Positions 1 to 7,412 of a DNA stretch of 11,884 nucleotides are shown one piece after another. Position 1 is the first letter of the stretch; each line of letters starts with the position of its first letter. The DNA is taken from the NCBI GenBank assembly GCA_022796315.1, contig JAAWIL010000049.1, forward strand, positions 1-11,884, in the 5' to 3' direction. A program made the translations under genes and the position numbers. Under the pieces are notes generated by a model. It saw only the letters and a program-made list of their open reading frames with translations, was not told the DNA's origin and did not search any database. The DNA is from Oscillibacter sp. Its GTDB lineage: Bacteria; Bacillota; Clostridia; Oscillospirales; Oscillospiraceae.

Positions 1-92
1 GGCATCCTGACGGATGGCAAGGATTTTTAACGCAGTCAGGGCGGATAATACGCCGCCAAGACATGCGCGGGGAGATTTTAAACAGGCTCTAA
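1..92. repeat. MITE-like palindromic repeat, right half of a copy cut by the window edge
   Basis: This stretch ends with TTAAACAGGCTCTAA (78-92), the exact reverse complement of the 15 bases at 11789-11803 near the other window end. Allowing one mismatch, the inverted match extends to 21 bases (72-92 versus 11789-11809). Its first 22 bases are identical to the last 22 bases of the window. Joining the right-hand part to this one would give an element of about 166 bp with terminal inverted repeats. Internal stem-loops are visible, for example GGCGG at 40-44 with CCGCC at 53-57. Short ORFs reading through it look spurious. It is inferred to be a non-autonomous dispersed element. No transposase is present. 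Confidence 0.7.
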
Positions 93-250
93 GAGCCGCT
101 GCGCGCGGCGGCTGCCCTCCGAAACGCGCCTGCGGGCGCAGCCGCACGCACCCCTCCTTCCCGCTATTCGGGGTTCTTCTCTTTTTCGGCAGCCCTCTTT
201 TCGTCCGGCCGGGAGGGGGGTGCTCTTTGCGCCCTCCGGCATTTTACGCC
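93..250. other. gene-free GC-rich stretch downstream of the aro operon
   Basis: No credible gene is seen here. The stretch follows the aroQ stop codon in the direction of transcription. It contains several GC-rich inverted repeats, including an imperfect stem pairing roughly 209-217 with 233-241, and AGCCGC/GCGGCT near 93-112. None of these is followed by a clear T-run on the minus strand, so I cannot assign an intrinsic terminator to the operon. On the plus strand, CCCG-CTATT-CGGG at 161-173 is followed by a T-rich tract. That could terminate transcription entering from the left, but the evidence is weak. Confidence 0.5.
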
Positions 251-694
251 TTACGCGGTCTCACGCTCCGCCAGCAGCCGCAGGGCCTCCAGATAGCCCT
301 CCAGCCCGTGGCCCTTGATGGTGGCCACACAGGCGGCCCGGATGTAGGAGGTTTGCCGGAAGGTCTCCCGGCTGTCCGGGTCGGAGATGTGGACCTCCAC
401 CGTGGGAATCCCCGCAGCCTTCACCGCGTCCAGCAGCGCAATGCTGGTATGGGTGTACGCGCCGGGATTGATGACGATCCCATCCACCTTATCAAAATAC
501 GCCTGCTGAATGGCGTCCACCAGATCACCCTCGTGGTTGGACTGGAAGAAGTGGACCTCCACGCCCAGCTTCTCCGCCTCCTCCGTCACCATATTCTCCA
601 GGTCCACATAGTCCGTGTTGCCGTAGATCTCCGGCTGACGGATGCCCAGGAGATTCATGTTGGGTCCGTTAATTACCAGGATGTTCTTCTTCAT
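251..694 (-). CDS. aroQ: 3-dehydroquinate dehydratase, type II
   Basis: This enzyme dehydrates 3-dehydroquinate to 3-dehydroshikimate, step three of the shikimate pathway, in the cytoplasm. The 147-residue product has the usual length for the small type II (dodecameric) family, which is unrelated to type I AroD. Visible landmarks are the N-terminal ILVINGPNMNLLG (residues 5-17), the catalytic-loop Arg19 and Tyr24 (IRQPEIYG), INPGAYTHTS (75-84), VEVHIS with His102, and the substrate-binding region around Arg113. The start is chosen at ATG 694-692, because GGAGG sits seven bases upstream and the protein begins as the family does. A longer in-frame start at 742 would add 16 residues that do not look like the family. 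It overlaps the end of aroE/aroK by 26 bases, which suggests translational coupling. It is the last gene of the operon. Confidence 0.96.
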   Translation of the reverse strand: MKKNILVINGPNMNLLGIRQPEIYGNTDYVDLENMVTEEAEKLGVEVHFFQSNHEGDLVDAIQQAYFDKVDGIVINPGAYTHTSIALLDAVKAAGIPTVEVHISDPDSRETFRQTSYIRAACVATIKGHGLEGYLEALRLLAERETA

Positions 695-1973
695 AAAAAT
701 ACCTCCAAATTTCTTGAGCGGTCTCCACCGCGTTGGTATCATTCCATACAGACCGGTCGCAGGCCCCCAGATACAGGGGATGCCGGACGCGCTCCATTTC
801 CGCCAGGCTCCCCGTCTGGGACAGGGGCCGCCCCTCCGTGGGCAGGTCCTCCAGCCTCCGCCGGAGGTAGCAGACCCAGCCGGTCCGGCGCATGGCGGCG
901 CGGTTCTCGCTCCAGAGAACGGCTCCGCCGCCGGTGGCGATCACCTGGCCGTGGCCGGCGCAGACCTCCGCCAGCACCTCGTGCTCCAGGGCGCGAAAGG
1001 CGCTCTCGCCCTGGGAGGCGAAGATCTCCGGAATGGAGACTCCGGCTCTCCGGACAATCTCCTCGTCCAGGTCCACGAAGGGCTTGCCGGAGAGCTCCGC
1101 CAGCTCCCGGCCCACGGTGGTCTTACCGCTGCCGGGCATTCCGACGAGAACAAGATTGGTCATATCCCCCCGGAGCCGGGCGGTGATGCGCTCCGTCTCC
1201 TCATCGGGGACCGTTCTATCAAAAAACAGCTCCTCCGCCCGCACCGCCTGGGCCGTCAGCATAGGCAGGCCGCCGGTATAGCGGATATCCCGCCCTCCGG
1301 GCTCGTTCCAGTCGTCGCCGCCCGGCATACGCCGCCAGTGGCCCATCTCCTCCGCCTGGAGCAGCAGATTGGTCCGTCCCGGGTTGTAGATGACATCCAC
1401 AACATCCGTCACCGCGGGGAGGAGCCGCAGATCCACCGGGCTCCCCTCCACATGGGGCCACATACCCACGGGGGTGGTGTTGACCAGGGCCTCGGCATCC
1501 CCGTGGCGCTCCGGGAGGTTCTCGTAGCTGTCCTCCCCGGTCCGGGAGACCACCACGATCTCCCGCGCGCCCTCCCGCCGGGCGGCGGCCTGGGCCGTCA
1601 GGGAGGCTCCGCCGCTGCCTAAAATCAGAACCTTTTTTCCCCTCAGAGAGATGCGGGCCCGCTTGAGCATGTAGAGAAAGCCGTCGATGTCCGTGTTATA
1701 GCCGACCAGCTTCCCCTCCCGGCGGACCAGGGTGTTCACGCTGCCGATGGCCTCCGCCGCCGGGTCGATGATGTCGCAAAAGGCCATCACATCCCGCTTG
1801 TAGGGGATGGTGACGTTCAGCCCCCCGATGTCCTCCCGCCGGAGAAACGCCTCCAGCTCTCCGGGCTCCAGCTCGATCAGGCGGTACGGCTGGCATCCCA
1901 GGGCCTGGTGAATGGGCACGGACCAGCTGTGGCCCAGCCTGCGGCCCAGGAGGCCGTAAATCTGCTCACCCAT
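669..1973 (-). CDS. aroE/aroK: bifunctional shikimate dehydrogenase / shikimate kinase (AroE-AroK fusion)
   Basis: The 434-residue fusion would carry out two consecutive steps: NADPH reduction of 3-dehydroshikimate, then phosphorylation of shikimate. The AroE part (about 1-255) shows the shikimate-binding HSWS (15-18), NVTIPYK with catalytic Lys59, GSVN (77-80), GYNTDIDG with Asp95, the nucleotide-binding GSGGA (119-123), NTTPVGM (165-171) and GGLPMLTAQA (234-243). The AroK part (about 271-434) shows Walker A GMPGSGKT (278-285), DLDEE with Asp301 and Asp303, GESAFR (322-327), ATGGGAV (346-352), the lid EGRPL (380-384) and the RHPLY region (397-401). Both active sites look complete. Residues 212-229 of AroE appear to be an extra 18-residue segment (see findings). 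The start lies three bases after the pheA stop, with a modest GGAAG site eight bases upstream inside pheA. Confidence 0.95.
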   Translation of the reverse strand: MGEQIYGLLGRRLGHSWSVPIHQALGCQPYRLIELEPGELEAFLRREDIGGLNVTIPYKRDVMAFCDIIDPAAEAIGSVNTLVRREGKLVGYNTDIDGFLYMLKRARISLRGKKVLILGSGGASLTAQAAARREGAREIVVVSRTGEDSYENLPERHGDAEALVNTTPVGMWPHVEGSPVDLRLLPAVTDVVDVIYNPGRTNLLLQAEEMGHWRRMPGGDDWNEPGGRDIRYTGGLPMLTAQAVRAEELFFDRTVPDEETERITARLRGDMTNLVLVGMPGSGKTTVGRELAELSGKPFVDLDEEIVRRAGVSIPEIFASQGESAFRALEHEVLAEVCAGHGQVIATGGGAVLWSENRAAMRRTGWVCYLRRRLEDLPTEGRPLSQTGSLAEMERVRHPLYLGACDRSVWNDTNAVETAQEIWRYFYEEEHPGN

Positions 1974-1976
1974 GGC

Positions 1977-3113
1977 TTACACTTCCGCGTAATTCCCCAG
2001 GAAGTGGAACTGGGCGCAGGAGCGCTCCATCTCCTCCAGCATGGCCAGGACGCTGGGGTCCTGAACGGAGGCGTCCAGCTCCAAAAAGAAGATGAACTCG
2101 AAATCGCTGCCGGCCACGGGGCAGGACTCCAGCTTCGTCATATTCACATCCAGTGCCGCCAGCTTGGAGATCACCTCGTACAGCGCCCCGGGCCGGTTCT
2201 CAAAGGCCACCACCAGACTGATCCGGTTGGCTCCGGCGTAAATTACCGGGTCCCTGGTGACGCAGACGAAGCGGGTGTAGTTGTTGTCGCTGTCCTGAAT
2301 GGTGTCGCTGAGGCACTCCAGGCCGTAGAGGGCGGCGCAGGGATGGGAGGAGATGGCGGCGGCGGTGCGGCTGCCGCTCTCAGCCACCTGCTTGGCGGCG
2401 GCGGCGGTGTTGCCGCAGGGAATCACCTGCACGTCCTTCAGCCCGTTCAGGAACTTGGAGCACTGGCCCAGGGCCTGCTCGTGGGAGTAGATCTCCCGGA
2501 TCTCCTCCAGCTTCACGCCGGGCAGGGCCAGCAGCTCGTGGCGGATGCACAGCCGGGTGGAGCGGACAATGGAGAGGCGCCGCTTGCGCAGGAGGTCGTA
2601 CACCGCCCGGACGGAGCCGTTGGAGCTGTTCTCAATGGGCAGCACGCCGAACCGGCACAGCCCGGACTCCACGGCGGAGGCCACCGCGTCAAAGCTCTTT
2701 ACGTACATGAGGTTCCCCCGGGGCAGCAGCCGGTCGCAGGCGGCCTGGGAGTTGCCTCCCTCCACCCCCTGGCAGGCCACCAGCCCCGTTTGGGGGAACA
2801 GCGCCTCCCCGGCGGCCAGGGAGGTTCTCACCTGCTCCGCCACGCGGGTGGGGGCGTTCAGCAGCTCCGCCTGCCGGGACCGGGCCAGCTCAAAGAGGGT
2901 GGAGTAGAGGTGATAGGCGTAGCGCTCCTTGTCCCCGGCCTTTTCCGTAACCTTGGCCAGGATCTCCCTCTCCCGGGTCTTGTTCAGAATGGGGAGGTGG
3001 TTCTCATTCTTATAGGCCGCCACCTCCTCGCTGAGTTCCATGCGCTCCAGAAAGAGCGCCAGGAGCCGGTCGTCTACGGCGTCGATCTTGGCGCGAATCT
3101 CAGAAAGTTCCAT
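1977..3113 (-). CDS. pheA: chorismate mutase / prephenate dehydratase (P-protein) with C-terminal ACT domain
   Basis: This protein converts chorismate to prephenate and then to phenylpyruvate, the committed route to phenylalanine. The 378 residues contain three parts. An AroQ-class chorismate mutase helix bundle spans about 1-85, with Arg7, Arg24 and Lys35 in the expected positions. A prephenate dehydratase domain spans about 110-287, with GVEGGNSQAA (116-125), PIENS (159-163), SHEQALGQC (210-218) and NNYTRF (277-282) including the essential Thr280. An ACT domain covers about 296-378, with RPGALYEV (307-314). The Phe-binding motif normally written ESRP reads ESCP at 329-332. Since the small TyrA here lacks a mutase domain, PheA probably supplies prephenate to both branches. 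The start has GGAGGG five bases upstream and overlaps the end of aroC by 14 bases. Confidence 0.96.
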   Translation of the reverse strand: MELSEIRAKIDAVDDRLLALFLERMELSEEVAAYKNENHLPILNKTREREILAKVTEKAGDKERYAYHLYSTLFELARSRQAELLNAPTRVAEQVRTSLAAGEALFPQTGLVACQGVEGGNSQAACDRLLPRGNLMYVKSFDAVASAVESGLCRFGVLPIENSSNGSVRAVYDLLRKRRLSIVRSTRLCIRHELLALPGVKLEEIREIYSHEQALGQCSKFLNGLKDVQVIPCGNTAAAAKQVAESGSRTAAAISSHPCAALYGLECLSDTIQDSDNNYTRFVCVTRDPVIYAGANRISLVVAFENRPGALYEVISKLAALDVNMTKLESCPVAGSDFEFIFFLELDASVQDPSVLAMLEEMERSCAQFHFLGNYAEV

Positions 3114-4191
3114 GATTTCCCTCCAATAGTAAGTCTAACAGTACACAGGCCGTCACCGCCTCCACCACCGGGACCGCCCGGTGGGCGATGCAGGGGTCGT
3201 GGCGGCCGTGGATTTGCAGTGTGGTATTCTCCATGCCGGAAAGGCTGACGGTCCGCTGTTCCCTGGCAATGGACGGCGTGGGCTTGAACGCCGCCCGCAG
3301 GATCAGGGGCATTCCCGTGGTGATGCCCCCCAGAATGCCGCCGGCGTGGTTGGTGACGGCGGCGATTCTGCCGTCTTCCACGGCAAACGCGTCGTTGTTC
3401 TGGGAGCCGTGCAGGCAGGCGGCGTTGAAGCCCTCGCCGAACTCCACCCCCTTCACGGCGGGGATTCCGAACAGCGCCGCCGCCAGGCGGTTCTCCACGC
3501 CGTCAAACATGGGGTCCCCCAGTCCGGCGGGCAGGCCGATGGCAGCGCACTCGACCACCCCCCCCACCGAGTCCAGCTCCTGTTTGGCCTGTTCAATGGC
3601 CTGCCGCATCATCGCCCCATTCTTGTCATTGACGGCAGGAAAGGGCTTCGCGGCAATGGTTTCAAACAGGTCCGCCGTGGGGCGCTCCGGAAGGGGCTCA
3701 TCCAAAATGTTCCCGATGGAACGCAGGTGCGCCCCCACGTAAACCCCCCGCCGGGCCAGGATCTGCTTGGCAATCCCCCCGGCAATGCACAGCGGGGCCG
3801 TCAAGCGGCCGGAGAAGTGGCCGCCGCCCCGCATGTCGGCGTGGCCCTTCCACTTTACCCAGGCGGTGTAGTCGGCGTGGCCGGGCCGGGGCTTCCCGGC
3901 CAGCTCCGCGTAGTCGCCGGAGTGCTGGTCCCCGTTGCGGATGACCGCGCACAGGGGCGCGCCGCAGGTCTTTCCGTCCAGCAGGCCGGAGAGAATTTCC
4001 GGCACGTCGCCCTCCTTCCGGGCGGTGGACAGGGGGCTCCTCCCCGGCCTGCGCCGGTCCAGGAAGGCCTGGAGCTCCGTCAGGTCGATCTCCTCCCCGG
4101 CGGGCAGACCGTCGATGGTCACGCCGATGGCCGTCCCGTGGGACTGGCCGAAGACGGACACCCGCAGGAGCTTTCCAAATTCAGAGGACAC
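3100..4191 (-). CDS. aroC: chorismate synthase
   Basis: This is the last shikimate pathway step: FMN-dependent 1,4-elimination of phosphate from EPSP to give chorismate. The product is 363 residues from the chosen start. Family motifs are FGQSHG (14-19), a stretch beginning RRRPGRSP and continuing through STARKEGD, RPGHADYTAW, DMRGGGHFSGRLTA, DSVGGVVECAAIGLPAG, NHAGGILGGITTG and GRHDPC. I chose the GTG start at 4191-4189. It gives the classic N-terminus MSSEFGKLLRVS and has GGGAGGTGA at the right distance. An in-frame ATG at 4215 would add eight atypical residues and leave that ribosome binding site inside the gene. The gene overlaps aroA by 11 bases and pheA by 14, so expression is probably coupled. 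Confidence 0.96.
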   Translation of the reverse strand: MSSEFGKLLRVSVFGQSHGTAIGVTIDGLPAGEEIDLTELQAFLDRRRPGRSPLSTARKEGDVPEILSGLLDGKTCGAPLCAVIRNGDQHSGDYAELAGKPRPGHADYTAWVKWKGHADMRGGGHFSGRLTAPLCIAGGIAKQILARRGVYVGAHLRSIGNILDEPLPERPTADLFETIAAKPFPAVNDKNGAMMRQAIEQAKQELDSVGGVVECAAIGLPAGLGDPMFDGVENRLAAALFGIPAVKGVEFGEGFNAACLHGSQNNDAFAVEDGRIAAVTNHAGGILGGITTGMPLILRAAFKPTPSIAREQRTVSLSGMENTTLQIHGRHDPCIAHRAVPVVEAVTACVLLDLLLEGNHGTF

Positions 4192-5428
4192 GGACGTCAC
4201 CTCCCAGATGCTCATAGTGCTCCCAGAAACTGGGGTAGGACTTCTTCACCGCCTCCGCCCCCAGGATCACCACCGGGCGCTCACAGCGGGTGGCGGCAAT
4301 GGCCGCCGCCATGACGATCCGGTGGTCGTTGGCCCCGTCCACGGTGCCGCCGGTGAGCCGGGAGACCCCGTGGACCGTGAGGCTGTCGGGGCCCTCGTCG
4401 GCAAAGCCGCCCAGGTCCAGCAGCAGGTCCCGGACGGTGGTCAGGCGGTCGCTCTCCTTCAACCGCAGGCGGGCCGCCCCGGTAAACCGGGTGCTCCCCT
4501 CCCGCACCGCCGCCATCACCGCCAGGGGCGGCAGCAGGTCCGGGCAGTCGGTGAGGTCGATGGCGACGTCCCCGCTCCGGGAGAGCTTTTGGTGCAGGGA
4601 GAGCACCGCCGCGTCTCCCTGGGCGGAATGGGCGTTGAGCCCCCGCAGCCGCAGGCCGCTGCCCAGGGCAATGGCGGCGTACCAGAACGCCGCCTGAGAC
4701 CAGTCCGCCTCCACGGCGGCGTCAAAGGGGCAGTAGATGCCGGGGCAGACCCCGAAGCTGTTGAGGGCCGGCGAGTAGCGCACGGAGATCCCGCACTGCT
4801 CCAGCACCCCCATGGTCATGGAGATGTAGGGGGCGGACTCCAGCTTCGTGGTGCTGACCACCACGCTGAGCCCGTCCAGCAGCGGCAGGGCCATCAGCAG
4901 TCCCGTGAAGAACTGGCTGGACACATTCCCCGGCAGACGGTACTCCCCAGGCTGCAAATTCCCCTGGATGGTGAGCACCTTCTCTCCCGCGCCCTGGGAC
5001 TCCCGCTCCAGCGTGTGGGTGATGCCCATCCGGTCGAAGATCTGGAAGTAGGGCTCCTGGGGGCGCTCCATGAGCCGTCCCCGGCCGGTGAACACCCCGC
5101 CGCCCCCCAGGGCCAGGGCGATGGGAATCAAAAAGCGCAGAGTGGACCCGGACTCCCCGCAGTCAAACCGGAGCAGCCCCCGCCGGTCGTGCTCCTGATT
5201 GATGCAGCCCTGGACCTGCAAAGTGTCCTCACTCTGCCACCTCCACTGGCAGCGGAACTGCGCCATGCAGCGGAGGGTGGCCTCAATGTCCTCCGAGAAG
5301 GCCAGGTTGCGGATGGTACTGGTCCCCGCCGCCAGGGCGGCGGCCAGCAGCAGCCGGTGGGCCAGGGATTTGCTGGGGGGCGGCGTCACAATCCCGGAGA
5401 GCTGCCGGGGCTCAATCCGAACGTTCAT
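4181..5428 (-). CDS. aroA: 3-phosphoshikimate 1-carboxyvinyltransferase (EPSP synthase)
   Basis: EPSP synthase transfers the enolpyruvyl group of PEP to shikimate 3-phosphate. The 415-residue protein is full length. Visible motifs are PPSKSLAHR with Lys20, GESGSTLRFL (91-100), RPQEPY (122-127), SSQFFTGLLMALPLL (170-184), ADWSQAAFW (241-249), DCPDLLP with Asp297 (the probable catalytic acid), RLKESDR (322-328), NDHRIVMA (367-374) and AVKKSYPSFW (393-402). The PEP-loop motif is GESGSTLRF rather than the enterobacterial LGNAGTAMRP, a variant I associate with clostridial enzymes. The ATG immediately follows the aroB stop codon (TGA then ATG with no gap). A GGGAGG site lies within the last codons of aroB, so translation is probably coupled. 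Confidence 0.96.
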   Translation of the reverse strand: MNVRIEPRQLSGIVTPPPSKSLAHRLLLAAALAAGTSTIRNLAFSEDIEATLRCMAQFRCQWRWQSEDTLQVQGCINQEHDRRGLLRFDCGESGSTLRFLIPIALALGGGGVFTGRGRLMERPQEPYFQIFDRMGITHTLERESQGAGEKVLTIQGNLQPGEYRLPGNVSSQFFTGLLMALPLLDGLSVVVSTTKLESAPYISMTMGVLEQCGISVRYSPALNSFGVCPGIYCPFDAAVEADWSQAAFWYAAIALGSGLRLRGLNAHSAQGDAAVLSLHQKLSRSGDVAIDLTDCPDLLPPLAVMAAVREGSTRFTGAARLRLKESDRLTTVRDLLLDLGGFADEGPDSLTVHGVSRLTGGTVDGANDHRIVMAAAIAATRCERPVVILGAEAVKKSYPSFWEHYEHLGGDVRVL

Positions 5429-6493
5429 TCACGCCTCCCATCCCGTTCCAATGACGAACAAGAGCTCCGACACCGGGATCTGCATCAGTTCACAGGCCCC
5501 GATGCTTTTGGGCACCACAATGGTAATGGAATCTCCCGCCCGCTTCTTGTCGGCCAGGGCCGCCTCCGCTAGGGCCTCCGGTGAGAACTCCGTGGAAACA
5601 GGGAGCCCCAGATCCGCCAGGGCGGAGCAGATCCGGCGGGCATCCCGGGCCTCCGGCATCCAGCCAAGCCGCGCCGCGGAGCGGGAGATGATGGCGAGCC
5701 CCGCCGCCACCGCGTGGCCGTGGGGAATCGTGTACCCGCTGCACTTCTCAATGGCGTGGCCCACGGTGTGGCCCAGGTTCAGGAGTTTTCGCTCCCCCTG
5801 CTCCTTCTCGTCCCGCTCCACTACGCCCGCCTTGTACTGAACGCAGGCGGCAATCACCGGCTCCAGCTCCAAAAAACGGAATCCCCCGTCCTCCATGCGG
5901 TCGAACAGGCCCGCGCCGGAGAGGACCGCCGTTTTCACGGCCTCCGCCGCCCCGCCGGCAAGGACCGGCTGCGGCAGGGTGTTCAGGCACTCCGTGTCGC
6001 AGAGCACGGCGGCAGGCTGGAGGAAGGCCCCGGCCAGGTTCTTCCCGGCCCTCAAATCAATGGCCGTCTTGCCCCCCACGGAGGAGTCTACCGCCGCCAG
6101 GAGGGTCGTCGGCATCTGCACATACCGGATTCCCCGGAGGTAGCAGGCGGCGGCAAAGCCCGCCATGTCCCCCACCACGCCGCCGCCCAGGGCAACCAGG
6201 CAGTCCGTCCGGGTCAGACGCTCCTTTGCCAGGAATTCCAGGATATCCGACAGCGTATGGAAATTCTTATTCTCCTCCCCGGCGGGGAATTCACAGGCAC
6301 TGACGCCGTACCCCGCCGCCTTCAGGCTCTCCTGCACCGTCTCCAGGTACAGTGCCCCCACAACGGAGTCGGTAACCACCGCCATGCGGCAGGGGGGGAT
6401 GGTCTCCCGCAGCCGGGCTCCGCAGTCCTTCAAAAGGCCCGGGCCGATGGTCACGGCATAGGGCGGGTTCGTGTTGACAGGTATGGTCCGCAT
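5429..6493 (-). CDS. aroB: 3-dehydroquinate synthase
   Basis: AroB cyclises DAHP to 3-dehydroquinate using NAD+ and a divalent metal, step two of the pathway. The 354-residue protein is of normal length. It contains the NAD-binding GGGVVGD (103-109), MPTTLLAAVDSSVGGK (127-142), GKNLAGAF (150-157), GGAAEAVK with metal ligand Glu184, LGHTVGHAIE with His242 (ligand) and His246 (catalytic), PHGH with His258 (ligand), and DKKR (315-318). The ATG at 6493-6491 has GGAGGG six bases upstream and lies 15 bases after the tyrA stop. Gene order places it between tyrA and aroA in the aromatic operon. No unusual features were noted. Confidence 0.97.
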   Translation of the reverse strand: MRTIPVNTNPPYAVTIGPGLLKDCGARLRETIPPCRMAVVTDSVVGALYLETVQESLKAAGYGVSACEFPAGEENKNFHTLSDILEFLAKERLTRTDCLVALGGGVVGDMAGFAAACYLRGIRYVQMPTTLLAAVDSSVGGKTAIDLRAGKNLAGAFLQPAAVLCDTECLNTLPQPVLAGGAAEAVKTAVLSGAGLFDRMEDGGFRFLELEPVIAACVQYKAGVVERDEKEQGERKLLNLGHTVGHAIEKCSGYTIPHGHAVAAGLAIISRSAARLGWMPEARDARRICSALADLGLPVSTEFSPEALAEAALADKKRAGDSITIVVPKSIGACELMQIPVSELLFVIGTGWEA

Positions 6494-6508
6494 GGTCGTC
6501 CCTCCGTA

Positions 6509-7345
6509 TCAGTTTCCTCCGGCGGTGGCCTTTAACTCCCGGCCCTCCTTCAAAAGGGCCCGGACCCGCTCCGCGTCGCCGGCTTTCAGGGCCTGGGAAT
6601 AGGCCGTCAGGTTCTCAATCAGAATATCCAGCTCCTTCACCAGATAGTCCGCGTCGTCTAAAAACAGCTCCGTCCACATGTCCTCGTCCAGCCGGGCCAC
6701 CCGGGTCATGTCCTGGAAGCTCCCGGCGGAGAAGCCCCGCCGCCGCTGGGCCTCCGGCGACTTCACATAGGCGCTGGAGGCGATATGAGCCAGCTGGGAG
6801 GTGAAGGCGATGATCCGGTCATGCTCCTCCGGGTCCGAGAAGGTCAACCCCGCGAAGCCGATGTCCAGGAAGAAGTCCTTCAGGGTCTCCAGCAGGCGCA
6901 TATCCGTCCGCTTGTCCGGCGTCAGAATCATGGAGGCCCCCTCATAGAGGCTGTCCGTGGCGGCGGTGAAGCCCCCCCGCTCCCGGCCCGCCATGGGGTG
7001 CCCGCCGATATAGGCGAAGCCCCGCTTTGCGGCCATGGGGGCAATGGCCTCCACCACCACCCGCTTCACGCCGCACAGGTCCACCAGGATCGCCTCCGGG
7101 GAGATCTGCTCCAGGTGCTCCTCCACCCACCGGATGGCCGCGCCGGGCCGGATGGCCGCCAGGATCAGCCGGCACCGGGGCAGCGTCTCCTCTGTCAGGG
7201 CGCCGTCGATGGCCCCGCACATCCGGGCCATGGTCATCGTCTCCGTGTCCAGGTCGATCCCGTAGACCGTGTGCCCGGTCCGGGTTTTGATGCTCTTGGC
7301 CATGGACCCGCCGATCAGGCCCAGACCTACAATGCCCACATTCAT
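6509..7345 (-). CDS. tyrA: prephenate dehydrogenase
   Basis: TyrA oxidatively decarboxylates prephenate to 4-hydroxyphenylpyruvate, the committed step to tyrosine. The 278-residue protein has an N-terminal dinucleotide fold with GLGLIGGS (7-14), with Asp31 at the end of the second strand (GIDLD), which suggests NAD+ rather than NADP+. The catalytic region shows GGHPMAG with His116, SQLAH with His187 and QDMTRVA with Arg215. There is no C-terminal ACT domain and no chorismate mutase domain, so feedback control by tyrosine through such a domain is not expected, and prephenate must come from PheA. Its ribosome binding site is the weakest in the operon: AAAGG ten bases upstream of ATG. A 67-base gap with a small GGGAG/CTCCC stem separates it from aroF. 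Confidence 0.94.
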   Translation of the reverse strand: MNVGIVGLGLIGGSMAKSIKTRTGHTVYGIDLDTETMTMARMCGAIDGALTEETLPRCRLILAAIRPGAAIRWVEEHLEQISPEAILVDLCGVKRVVVEAIAPMAAKRGFAYIGGHPMAGRERGGFTAATDSLYEGASMILTPDKRTDMRLLETLKDFFLDIGFAGLTFSDPEEHDRIIAFTSQLAHIASSAYVKSPEAQRRRGFSAGSFQDMTRVARLDEDMWTELFLDDADYLVKELDILIENLTAYSQALKAGDAERVRALLKEGRELKATAGGN

Positions 7346-7412
7346 CTTGCCACAGCCTTTCCTTGTCTTTCCGTATTTCAGCGTCCGAGAGGGAGCCGCG
7401 CCCCTCCCCGGT

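Noticed and set aside
93..250. Intrinsic terminator of the aro operon
   Set aside because: Several GC-rich stems exist, but none is followed by a U-tract on the transcribed strand, so no terminator is called.
14..1186. Long plus-strand ORFs opposite the aro genes, including one starting inside the left repeat
   Set aside because: They are Arg/Pro/Gly-rich antisense shadows of well-supported minus-strand genes in a GC-rich genome. They lack recognisable domains and ribosome binding sites, and their ends follow no gene logic.
4192..4215. ATG start for aroC at 4215
   Set aside because: It adds eight residues not typical of chorismate synthase and places the strong GGGAGGTGA site inside the gene. 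The GTG at 4191 fits both the family and the ribosome binding site.
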